Source: Sulfolobus sp. UBA167 (GTDB lineage: Archaea; Thermoproteota; Thermoprotei_A; Sulfolobales; Sulfolobaceae). Taken from it: a stretch of 20,767 nt of DNA. The stretch spans positions 28,051 through 48,817 of the forward strand of contig DAHF01000029.1 of assembly GCA_002495845.1 (NCBI GenBank), in the 5' to 3' direction. This document shows positions 7,260 through 13,954 of this stretch, in pieces (the stretch's first letter is position 1; every line of letters begins with the position of its first letter). Under the pieces are notes generated by a model. It was not told the origin of the DNA. It ran no database searches and saw nothing but the letters and a program-made list of their open reading frames with translations. The position numbers were made by a program, and so were the translations under genes.

Positions 7260-7424
7260 CATGACGCGTGTTATTCTCTTCCTGAAATGTGAAATGATAG
7301 AAACAGAGAAAAGAGAGGAAAAAAGTTGAACAGAGAACATAAAAGGATGATAAGAAGAGAAGTATGAATTCCCTTCCACTTAGAATCCTATCCCTTTTAA
7401 ACTTTTTAACTTAATCATATTCTT
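7260..7424. other. Purine-rich intergenic region with the promoter of the CdvB paralogue
   Basis: This 165-bp gap has no convincing open frame. Its first two thirds are rich in A and G on the plus strand. TTTTAAAC at 7395-7402 lies about 26 bp before the GTG at 7425 and is the likely TATA box. C/D-box-like tetramers occur near 7261-7300 but do not form a complete guide RNA. Confidence 0.5.
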
Positions 7425-7922
7425 GTGTTCGGCAAGAGAAAAGTAACCCTAGCTGACGTGTTGACTGACATAAAGATAGCCAGGAATAGAGTAAGGATAT
7501 ACAAGAACAGAATGAAGGACAGAATTCTTAAGTATAACCAGATGGCTGAGATGAACTTCGGGAGGTTCACTTCTATCTCAGCTGAATACATGAAAGAGGT
7601 CGATCAGCTCCAAAGGATAGTTCAATTTCTTGACACGCTTGATATTCTTCTTGAAATGACTGAAATAAAAATAGAAACTATAGTCTATATAGGCTATATA
7701 GTTAATGGAGCTCCAGCCGTCATCGAGGCTTTAAAGGAACTCAAGAAACAGATGGGAGGAGTTCCAGAGCTTTCAGTCATGCTCGAGGACATATACTCAG
7801 GGTTCTATGCCTCCGTAGAAGTTCCCCAGGACATAAAGATAAGGTCCACGGAGGAGGGAAAGAAGGTCCTTGAGGAGGCTGAAAAGATCGCGGAGTCCAG
7901 AGAAGAGAAGCTTTTAAGCTAA
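7425..7922 (+). CDS. cdvB3: ESCRT-III-like cell-division protein paralogue (probably CdvB3)
   Basis: The 165-residue protein is helical and charged and matches the archaeal ESCRT-III (CdvB/Snf7-like) core. It has a long basic N-terminal hairpin (DIKIARNRVRIYKNRMKDRILKYNQMAEMNFGRF), a second helical stretch (DQLQRIVQFLDTLDILLEMTEIKIETI), and an acidic C-terminal helix (STEEGKKVLEEAEKIAESREEK). The C-terminal winged helix that lets CdvB bind CdvA is absent. Sulfolobales have CdvB plus three shorter paralogues; the shortest, CdvB3, sits close to the pyrimidine cluster in Sulfolobus (Saci_1601 in S. acidocaldarius by my recollection), and the gene order here fits that place. ESCRT-III polymers act in division, vesicle release and virus budding. 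The start is a leaderless GTG. The specific paralogue number is inferred from context. Confidence 0.8.
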   Translation: MFGKRKVTLADVLTDIKIARNRVRIYKNRMKDRILKYNQMAEMNFGRFTSISAEYMKEVDQLQRIVQFLDTLDILLEMTEIKIETIVYIGYIVNGAPAVIEALKELKKQMGGVPELSVMLEDIYSGFYASVEVPQDIKIRSTEEGKKVLEEAEKIAESREEKLLS

Positions 7923-7927
7923 AAGCT
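7909..7927 (+). repeat. Inverted repeat over the stop codon of the CdvB paralogue
   Basis: AGCTTTT and AAAAGCT form perfect 7-bp arms around AAGCT, and the stop codon TAA lies inside. No T-run follows, so it is not a typical terminator. It directly abuts a TATA-like GCTATATAG at 7925-7933, before the phoU-like gene, and could be an operator or an RNA hairpin. Its function is not established. Confidence 0.55.
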
Positions 7928-7946
7928 ATATAGTATTCATGAAAAT

Positions 7947-8978
7947 ATGGTAAACTACATTACAAGAAAAATTCAACTTACAGGAGGCTCAACATATATA
8001 GTTTCTTTGCCGAAGGAGTGGGTGAAGGCACTTTCAATGAAAGCTGGAGACGAAGTGCAGATAATGGAGGACTCTGACCTCAAACTTGTCGTTATACCGA
8101 AAAACGGAGAAAGGAAGGACACAGACAAGAAGAAAGTTCTCTTATGCGAGAATATGATAGTCGAAGCAATAGCCAGGGAGTTCATAGCTTACTACATGGC
8201 AGGGTACTCTCAGGTTACTATATCATGCAAAAAGATGAAAGGAGAGGACAGATCATACATAAAGGATGTGGTAAGGAAGAGGCTTCTCGGTGCAGAGGTA
8301 ATAGAGGAAGACGTGTCCAGCCTGACAGTCCAATTCCTGATAAACGAAAAGGACCTTCCAATCACGAAGGCTATAAGCAGGGCATATGCAATATCCCATA
8401 ACATGTTGAAAGACACTTTGGTGTCCATCGAATCTCAGGACATGGAAATAGCGAAGGAAATCTTGGGAAGGGATGATGAAGTGGATCGCTTCTTCTTTTA
8501 CGTAGCCAGGCAACTCACCCTTTCCGTGTCTTCCCTGAACATCTTGACCGAGGAGGGATATAACTTAACCCAAGTGGTTGACTTGTACTCAATAGTGAAG
8601 TCGGTAGAGAGGGTTGCAGACCACGCGACCAGGATAGCGGAGAACATCCCCTACATGGAAAAAATACAGCACAGGAATGACGTGTTAGAAGTAGGCAAGA
8701 TGAGCATGGAATTTTACGAGAAGAGCATAAGTGGATTCCTGAACCAAAGGAAAGAGATTTCCCACGAGGTTATAGGAAATAACATGAGGAATTTCGACAA
8801 ATTGATGAAGATAGCGGACCTACTTTTAGCCGAGGAGAGAGACGCAAAGGCAACCTCGTCTGGGATAATGATTCTCGATTCGTTCAGGAGGATCATGAGG
8901 TACTCTATAGACATAGCAGAAGCCACAATAGATCTAATCTCTAAAACAATTGAAGCGAGTAAAACTTCAGAAAGTTAG
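7947..8978 (+). CDS. AbrB-PhoU domain phosphate-uptake regulator-like protein
   Basis: The 343-residue protein combines an N-terminal SpoVT/AbrB swapped-hairpin DNA-binding domain with a PhoU-like helical domain. The AbrB part is residues 3-50, with the signature RKIQLTGGSTYIVSLPKEWVKALSMKAGDEVQI. The PhoU part includes DRFFFYVARQLTLSV and SVERVADHATRIAENIPYM (about 216-234), which carries the E(x)xxD metal-binding pattern typical of PhoU repeats. Archaeal proteins of this layout are annotated as phosphate uptake regulators, and a role in phosphate sensing is inferred. No phosphate transporter is in the window. It lies 24 bp after the CdvB paralogue and may share its message or use its own TATA-like element. 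Its 3' end overlaps the convergent JAMM-like gene by 38 bp. Confidence 0.88.
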   Translation: MVNYITRKIQLTGGSTYIVSLPKEWVKALSMKAGDEVQIMEDSDLKLVVIPKNGERKDTDKKKVLLCENMIVEAIAREFIAYYMAGYSQVTISCKKMKGEDRSYIKDVVRKRLLGAEVIEEDVSSLTVQFLINEKDLPITKAISRAYAISHNMLKDTLVSIESQDMEIAKEILGRDDEVDRFFFYVARQLTLSVSSLNILTEEGYNLTQVVDLYSIVKSVERVADHATRIAENIPYMEKIQHRNDVLEVGKMSMEFYEKSISGFLNQRKEISHEVIGNNMRNFDKLMKIADLLLAEERDAKATSSGIMILDSFRRIMRYSIDIAEATIDLISKTIEASKTSES

Positions 8979-9468
8979 GGAACCTTAAGTCTTTGTACGC
9001 ATAAGTTAATTCGTTCAAAGTTCTAGCCTTCTTCACATTGTCCCTCAAGTCCTTAAGAACGTTTCTATCTTCCTCAGTATAGACCCCTTCTCTGAGGAAA
9101 AGGCTCACACATTGGTTGTTCATTACTGCAATTACTACGTAACCTTTTATGAAGAGGGAATCTGCGGTCTCGATGTCCTTGTGTGAGAACAGACAGACTC
9201 CGGGGTGGGTATGAACTGAAGCTATTCCGCGGGGCATGGGCATGTTCACTTTCTTCTCATCGCCTTCAAATATAGCGTAGTCCCCGTTCTCTAAGACTAT
9301 GCTCAAGAACTCAACGTCGTTGTTGAGAGTCCTGGACGCGTAGCTGAGCATTTCCTCTTTGAGAAATTTGAGGTAGTGCTCCAGTATCTTTGAATATATC
9401 TTGAAATACGACGAACTTCCATTACCAACTCTTACGTTTTCAGACGTAACCATGGAGTCTTGAGGCAC
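8941..9468 (-). CDS. JAMM/MPN-like putative metalloprotease of the pyrEF wing (orf8 position)
   Basis: The third gene of the minus-strand pyr wing encodes a small alpha/beta protein with a JAMM-like zinc motif HTHPGVCLFSHKD (His86, His88, Ser95, Asp98 from the GTG). The usual pattern is HxH-x7-S-x2-D; here only six residues separate the second His from Ser. A candidate catalytic glutamate is in DVEFLSIVLENGDYAIF (Glu53). JAMM proteins remove ubiquitin-like modifiers or cleave related bonds; the substrate is unknown. GTG 9468 is the furthest canonical start, and ATG 9453 is an alternative. However, neither has a ribosome binding site, and the frame stays open upstream through protein-like sequence into the end of pyrF, so the N terminus may be longer. 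In S. acidocaldarius I recall orf8 in this position being co-transcribed with pyrEF. Confidence 0.72.
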   Translation of the reverse strand: MPQDSMVTSENVRVGNGSSSYFKIYSKILEHYLKFLKEEMLSYASRTLNNDVEFLSIVLENGDYAIFEGDEKKVNMPMPRGIASVHTHPGVCLFSHKDIETADSLFIKGYVVIAVMNNQCVSLFLREGVYTEEDRNVLKDLRDNVKKARTLNELTYAYKDLRFPNFLKFYSLQLF

Positions 9469-9574
9469 GTAAAGAAAGGTGAAATCCGTGGTTGGGACTA
9501 CGTCAAACTCCTCATGTATGTCTTCCGCTTCAGTGACTAGGCTATATAGCTTGGAAATTTCCTTAGTGTACTTG

Positions 9575-10240
9575 TCACTCCCCAGTTTTTGTTCCTTTAC
9601 AATGCAACACCTCTTCTCTCTGCTTTTCTATAATTTCGTTTAAAGCCTTTAATGGCGATGAAGATAAGAAAACGCTTCTGCCGATTATCTCAAAGGAAGA
9701 TCCATGGCATATAGCTTCTCCATATTTAGCGCCTTGAGTACCTAATCCCGGAGATATGATCACTTTATCAGGAAACTCTTTCTTGAATTTAGAAATTATA
9801 TCTCCCCTAGTTGCAGGTGCTACTATACCGTAAGGGTCGACTTCCTTGATCACCGAAGCAGTATAAGAGTTCAAGGAATCGTTCCAGCCTGGATGCGACA
9901 TTGCGCCCACTAAATAGAGCTTTTTCTCCTTGGTGTCCAGAAAATCCTTGAGTTCGTCCAAAGCTCCGAGCTTTCCCATGAAGGAATGCGATATGAACGA
10001 ATCGGCGAAGTCCAGCTCTGATGCTATTTTAATCATGATGCTACCTATGTCAGCAAGCTTAAAGTCAATTATTACCTCATCTGCGTCTATTCCTTTGACG
10101 AGTTCCTTGACTCCGTCCACTCCTGCTCTGAGTGTTAAAGGCAGTCCTATCTTTATCCCGTGAACGTAGGTAGATGCTTCCCTTAGGAATTCCTTGTCGA
10201 CCAGAGAATCCAAAGCTAGTATTATTCTGGCTTTCTCCAT
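9575..10240 (-). CDS. pyrF: Orotidine 5'-phosphate decarboxylase PyrF
   Basis: PyrF removes CO2 from OMP to give UMP, the last step of pyrimidine synthesis. The 221-residue protein starts RIILALDSL (Asp11), has the substrate lysine in HGIKIG (Lys30), and carries the catalytic DxKxxD motif in DFKLADIG (Asp59, Lys61, Asp64). The phosphate-binding part is SPGLGTQGAKYG followed by IIGRSVFLS. The ATG is preceded by a strong ribosome binding site GAGGTAAT (10246-10253 on the plus strand), 5 bp after the pyrE stop. It is the middle gene of the left wing of the bipolar pyr operon. Confidence 0.97.
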   Translation of the reverse strand: MEKARIILALDSLVDKEFLREASTYVHGIKIGLPLTLRAGVDGVKELVKGIDADEVIIDFKLADIGSIMIKIASELDFADSFISHSFMGKLGALDELKDFLDTKEKKLYLVGAMSHPGWNDSLNSYTASVIKEVDPYGIVAPATRGDIISKFKKEFPDKVIISPGLGTQGAKYGEAICHGSSFEIIGRSVFLSSSPLKALNEIIEKQREEVLHCKGTKTGE

Positions 10241-10245
10241 TTTAA

Positions 10246-10830
10246 TTACCTCAGGTTCCCTTGAAGGTACTCTTTTATTGCCTTTCTTTCCCCTTCCTTA
10301 AGTTTCGATGAACTCAATAACGACTCTAGGATGTCCTGAATAGTAAATAAGCTCACTAACGATACTCCAGCCTCCTTCAATTTCTCCTTAGCCCCTTCCT
10401 CCCTGTCTACGATAACGAGAGCGTTTTCTACCTTACCCCCGTTTTCTCTTACCTTATTTATCGCTGAGACGAGGGACCCCCCAGTCGTAGAGACGTCGTC
10501 CACGACGAGCACGCGTTTACCTTCCACTACCCCTTCCACTAGTCTGTTCGTCCCGTGACCTTTCTTTTCAGGTCTCACGTACCCCGTCAATTTGGCCATC
10601 TTGCAGGCTATGAATGACGCCAGCGGGACTCCTCCAGTTGCTATTCCCACGGTCATGTCAAAGTTGACTCCGGATAAAACTTCCACAGCCTTGTTCACGA
10701 TCTCGTTGAAATAGACGTAGCTCGGAAGCGACCTCATGTCTAGGTAATAAGGGCTTACCTTGCCTGAATTGAGGACGAAGTTACCTAAGAGAAGGAGCTT
10801 CTTTTCGAGCAAAAAGTTAGCGAAGTCCAT
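10246..10830 (-). CDS. pyrE: Orotate phosphoribosyltransferase PyrE
   Basis: PyrE attaches ribose-5-phosphate from PRPP to orotate, giving OMP. From ATG 10830 the protein has 194 residues. It begins DFANFLLEKKLLLLGNFVLNSGKVSPYY and has the base-binding region GIATGGVPLASF (62-73), the mobile loop RPEKKGHGTNR (86-96), and the PRPP-binding motif VLVVDDVSTTGGS (107-119). A longer frame to ATG 10887 exists but would overlap pyrB and place the start upstream of the promoter. ATG 10830 is exactly about 26 bp from the ATTTAAAT box at 10852-10859, so it is the better, leaderless start. It heads the left wing (pyrE-pyrF-JAMM-like gene). Confidence 0.95.
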   Translation of the reverse strand: MDFANFLLEKKLLLLGNFVLNSGKVSPYYLDMRSLPSYVYFNEIVNKAVEVLSGVNFDMTVGIATGGVPLASFIACKMAKLTGYVRPEKKGHGTNRLVEGVVEGKRVLVVDDVSTTGGSLVSAINKVRENGGKVENALVIVDREEGAKEKLKEAGVSLVSLFTIQDILESLLSSSKLKEGERKAIKEYLQGNLR

Positions 10831-10874
10831 TGGGGCTTTGTCTGTAAAAGAATTTAAATATCCTGCGTCGGTAG
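10831..10874. promoter_or_regulatory. Divergent pyrE/pyrB promoter with a palindromic TATA box
   Basis: The 44-bp divergent gap contains the palindrome ATTTAAAT (10852-10859). Read leftward it sits 26 bp from the pyrE ATG. Read rightward it predicts a start near 10882, past the ATG at 10875, so pyrB either uses this box with the TTG at 10890 or uses a weaker box around TGTAAAAG (10843-10850). Overlapping divergent pyrE and pyrB promoters have, as I recall, been reported for S. acidocaldarius, with pyrB about twofold repressed by uracil. No clear operator is visible. Confidence 0.7.
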
Positions 10875-11795
10875 ATGCCAAGGGCATTATTGCCTAAACA
10901 TATTATTTCATCATTGGATTTGGACAGGAGGGAAGTAGATACAATTTTCGATATGGCAGACGAATACGAAAAGAAAGGAAGGGTATCCAAGGAGCTTTCA
11001 GGTAAAGTGATAGCCTTGGCCTTCTTCGAACCTAGCACGAGAACAAAGAACAGCTTTGAGTCCGCAGTGAAGAGGCTGGGCGCAAGCACCATAGGTTTCT
11101 CGTCATCTGAGGGAACCTCTGTCGAGAAGGGAGAGACGATAGCTGATACAGTAAGGATGCTTGAAGGGTATTCTGATATGATAATAATAAGGCACAAGTT
11201 TGACGGGACGGCGAAGTTCGCGTCTGAGGTAAGTCACGTGCCCATAATTAACGCGGGAGACGGGAAGCACGAACATCCAACCCAGTCTATCATAGATCTC
11301 TATACCGTAAGGAAAATCAAAGGACACATAGAAGGGCTGAACTTCTGCGTTCTCGGGGACCTGAAATACGGAAGGGCAGTCAACAGCCTCCTCAGGCTCC
11401 TGACTAAGTTCAAACCAGGGAAGGTGTTCTTAGTTTCGCCACAACAGCTCAAATTGAGGGAAGAGGTGAAGAGCACTCTAAATTACCCTGTAATAGAGAC
11501 TAGCTCCTTGCAGGACGTAATTGGAGAGACCGACGTGCTTTACGTTACTAGGATACAAAAGGAGAGGTTCGCAGACGAGGTGGAGTTCGAGAAGGTCAAG
11601 GAAAGCTACAAGGTTGACCTTAAAGCTGTTGAGATGATGAAAAGAGACTCCATCATTCTCCATCCTCTGCCCAGGGTGAACGAAATAGACAGGAAGGTAG
11701 ATAAGACCCCACAAGCTAAGTATTTTTACCAAGCTTCCCTTGGAGTCCAGGTCAGAATGGCTATCATCAAGTACTTGTTTGGTGGTTTGAAGTGA
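10875..11795 (+). CDS. pyrB: Aspartate carbamoyltransferase catalytic chain PyrB
   Basis: PyrB joins carbamoyl phosphate and aspartate to carbamoyl aspartate, the committed step of pyrimidine synthesis. The carbamoyl phosphate motif FEPSTRTKNSFESA is at 51-64, HPTQSIIDLYT is near 138-148, and the aspartate-binding LHPLPRVNEID is near 267. The 306-residue length is normal. The ATG at 10875 is the longest sensible start; the TTG at 10890 (15 bp later) is an alternative suggested by the position of the palindromic TATA box. The stop overlaps the pyrI start as GTGA. With PyrI it should form the allosteric ATCase holoenzyme. Confidence 0.96.
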   Translation: MPRALLPKHIISSLDLDRREVDTIFDMADEYEKKGRVSKELSGKVIALAFFEPSTRTKNSFESAVKRLGASTIGFSSSEGTSVEKGETIADTVRMLEGYSDMIIIRHKFDGTAKFASEVSHVPIINAGDGKHEHPTQSIIDLYTVRKIKGHIEGLNFCVLGDLKYGRAVNSLLRLLTKFKPGKVFLVSPQQLKLREEVKSTLNYPVIETSSLQDVIGETDVLYVTRIQKERFADEVEFEKVKESYKVDLKAVEMMKRDSIILHPLPRVNEIDRKVDKTPQAKYFYQASLGVQVRMAIIKYLFGGLK

Positions 11796-12259
11796 GCGAT
11801 AAGGAATTGCTCGTGACCAAAATAAGGGAGGGTACTGTAATAGACCACATACCCGCTGGAAGAGCACTAGCTGTTCTCAGGGTATTAGGAATAAACGGAA
11901 GCGAAGGGTATAGAGTGGCCTTAGTAATGAACGTGGAGAGCAAGAAGATGGTTAGAAAGGACATTGTAAAGATTTCAGGAAGGACAGTTGACGAGAAGGA
12001 ATCCAACTTGATCACGTTGATAGCTCCAAACGCTACTATAAACATCATCAAGGACTACGATGTTACTAAGAAAATGAAGATGAAGGTACCTTCAGTCATA
12101 GAGGGACTTCTAAGATGTCCTAACCCTTCATGCATAACTAATAACGATCCTGAGGCGTTTACTAACTTCTTAACAGTGTCTGAATCGCCTCTTCTTCTAA
12201 AGTGCAGTTACTGCGAGACCATAATAGACGAAATGCAAGTAGTAAAGCAGGTGCTTTAA
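11792..12259 (+). CDS. pyrI: Aspartate carbamoyltransferase regulatory chain PyrI
   Basis: PyrI is the nucleotide-binding regulatory subunit of ATCase. The 155 residues contain the allosteric domain (VIDHIPAGRALAVLRVLGI at about 17-35, and the lysine-rich strands) and the C-terminal zinc domain that contacts PyrB. The four zinc ligands are Cys109 and Cys114 (CPNPSC) and Cys138 and Cys141 (CSYC), the same numbers as in the Escherichia coli protein. The start is GTG, overlapping the pyrB stop by 4 bp, consistent with coupled translation of the two chains. The stop shares a base with the next ATG (TAATG). Confidence 0.97.
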   Translation: MSDKELLVTKIREGTVIDHIPAGRALAVLRVLGINGSEGYRVALVMNVESKKMVRKDIVKISGRTVDEKESNLITLIAPNATINIIKDYDVTKKMKMKVPSVIEGLLRCPNPSCITNNDPEAFTNFLTVSESPLLLKCSYCETIIDEMQVVKQVL

Positions 12260-12816
12260 TGTATAAGGTCACAAAGAGGGAGATAACAGCCCAAGGGGAG
12301 ATATTGAAGGTTAAGTTCCCCCTTGCACCCAAGCCCGGGCAGTTCATCACAGTACTGTTAAACGGAAAAGAAATACCGCTAGGAGTTTACGACTACGATG
12401 AGGGGGAACTGTCAATCTTCATAGAGAAAGGCGTCGTAAGAGATGACTGGCTATACTTGAAGGGACCTTTAGGTTCTCCGATCCAGCTAGATGGTCATGA
12501 TGTTGTAATCGGAGTCTCCAAGGGTACGTTAGAACACGACCTCCATTATCCTTTAAAGGTAGCATCGAAGATGGGGTTGAGGACATCGCTGGTCCATGAG
12601 GTTCCCTCTAACATCGAGGATAACGCTTTGGTACTTGTCTCCCTTCCTGAGGAAGAGGTAAGTCTAATTCCTTCCCATGTCCTGAGGAAATCCTTCGTGT
12701 ATGTCAGGTGGGTTAAAATGAACTGTGCAGTAGGAGTATGCGGAGTATGTAACTACAAAGGGTCACTACCATGCATCGAAGGACCGTTCCTGAAAGGTGA
12801 TAGGCTTGTGGCTTAA
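12259..12816 (+). CDS. pyrK: PyrK-like iron-sulfur flavoprotein, dihydroorotate dehydrogenase electron-transfer subunit (orf1)
   Basis: The 185-residue protein resembles PyrK, the subunit that takes electrons from PyrD. The N-terminal half keeps the flavin barrel with PGQFITV (26-32) and a GPLGSP loop (69-74). The C terminus has a [2Fe-2S] site CAVGVCGVCNYKGSLPC (Cys156, 161, 164, 172). Between them, where most PyrK proteins have a GGGxGxAPL nicotinamide-binding motif, this one reads VIGVSKGTLEHDLHYPL, so NAD binding looks lost. It is also much shorter than typical PyrK (about 250 residues). ATG 12259 overlaps the pyrI stop by 1 bp; an upstream in-frame GTG at 12202 would sit inside pyrI. The physiological electron acceptor is unknown. 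Confidence 0.85.
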   Translation: MYKVTKREITAQGEILKVKFPLAPKPGQFITVLLNGKEIPLGVYDYDEGELSIFIEKGVVRDDWLYLKGPLGSPIQLDGHDVVIGVSKGTLEHDLHYPLKVASKMGLRTSLVHEVPSNIEDNALVLVSLPEEEVSLIPSHVLRKSFVYVRWVKMNCAVGVCGVCNYKGSLPCIEGPFLKGDRLVA

Positions 12817-13954
12817 GGGAAAGCTTTACCTGAACGAAATAAGAGAGGCATGTGTGGAGTTTGACACGACCATCAGGGAAATTAGGGCTAACTGCGTCCC
12901 AGACATAGAGACCCCAGAAGACACAATAGTCTTCCCCGGGGCTGTGGACATGCATGTTCACGTTAGGGGGATGAAGCTATCATACAAAGAGGACGTGACT
13001 TCGGCTACAAAGGAGGCAACCTACGGCGGACTCACGCTGGTATTAGACATGCCTAACACCTCGCCGTACGTGAACGACAGGAGCACAATAAAGGAAAAGC
13101 TAAGTGAATTTGAATACTATTCTAGATGCAACTACGGGATATACTCAGGCGTACCCCGAGAGGACGTTGAGGCAATGCCTATAGCTGGGTACAAAATATT
13201 CCCCGAGGACTTGGAGAAGGAAGAGACTAACTCAGTCCTCAAATCTGAAAAGTTGAAAATCCTGCACCCAGAGGTTCCCCTATACCTTTTCAGGAACATG
13301 AGGTTCATGTGGATGGAGCTTGCCTCACTTTACAGAGTCGGTGGGAAAAGGGTTCACATAACTCACGCTACAAACGCCGAGACCGTGAGGATATCTAAAG
13401 CAATGGGTTTCACAGTTGACGTCACGCCGCACCATTTGTTAGTCCCAGGGGAGAGGGACTGCCTGACTAAGGTAAATCCGCCAATAAGGGACATAACGGA
13501 GAGGAACAAGCTTCTCACTATGATATCTCAGGTAGACGCCATGGTGAGCGATCATGCACCACATTCCAAATGGGAAAAGTCACTGCCATATGAGGTATGT
13601 CCTCCTGGGATAGCAGGAATCTCATTCACCGTACCTTTCGTTTTTTCTCTAGCCTTTAAGGGAGTCCTAGACCTAGATAAGGCTGTAGACTTGGTTTCTA
13701 GAAATCCTTCGAAGATTCTCGGGATAAAATACGGAGAAATAGAGAAAGGTTATCCTGCTAACTTCACAGTGATAAAGAAGGAAAACTGGAGATACATTAC
13801 TATGTTCTCTAAGGCTGAAGAGACCCCGCTTGATAATTACCCTCTAGACGCTAGAGTTCACATGACAATAGTAAGGGGAAAGATAGCTTACATGGATGGT
13901 GAGGTTTTCCCCGTGAAGGGGGTGAACGTATTTGATAAGAATAGCCAACGTTGA
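12806..13954 (+). CDS. pyrC: Dihydroorotase PyrC
   Basis: PyrC closes carbamoyl aspartate to dihydroorotate. The zinc motif DMHVHVR (His50 and His52 from the TTG start) opens the barrel, and the candidate carboxylated lysine is in GYKIFPED. Other ligands are in HITHATNAET, VTPHHLLVPG and SDHAPH, and a PPGIAGISFTVP loop follows, all as in amidohydrolase-type dihydroorotases. The start is chosen as TTG 12806 because GGTGAT at 12796-12801 lies 4-5 nt before it and because WLKGKLYL is a typical beginning; the in-frame GTG 12797 lies within that ribosome binding site. It slightly overlaps the pyrK-like gene and overlaps pyrD by 23 bp. The 382-residue length is normal. Confidence 0.94.
   Translation: MWLKGKLYLNEIREACVEFDTTIREIRANCVPDIETPEDTIVFPGAVDMHVHVRGMKLSYKEDVTSATKEATYGGLTLVLDMPNTSPYVNDRSTIKEKLSEFEYYSRCNYGIYSGVPREDVEAMPIAGYKIFPEDLEKEETNSVLKSEKLKILHPEVPLYLFRNMRFMWMELASLYRVGGKRVHITHATNAETVRISKAMGFTVDVTPHHLLVPGERDCLTKVNPPIRDITERNKLLTMISQVDAMVSDHAPHSKWEKSLPYEVCPPGIAGISFTVPFVFSLAFKGVLDLDKAVDLVSRNPSKILGIKYGEIEKGYPANFTVIKKENWRYITMFSKAEETPLDNYPLDARVHMTIVRGKIAYMDGEVFPVKGVNVFDKNSQR

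Noticed and set aside
7261..7300. C/D-box-like motifs (ATGACGC, CTGA, ATGATAG) before the CdvB paralogue
   Set aside because: The first box is a poor match and the final D box is missing, so a complete sRNA cannot be built.
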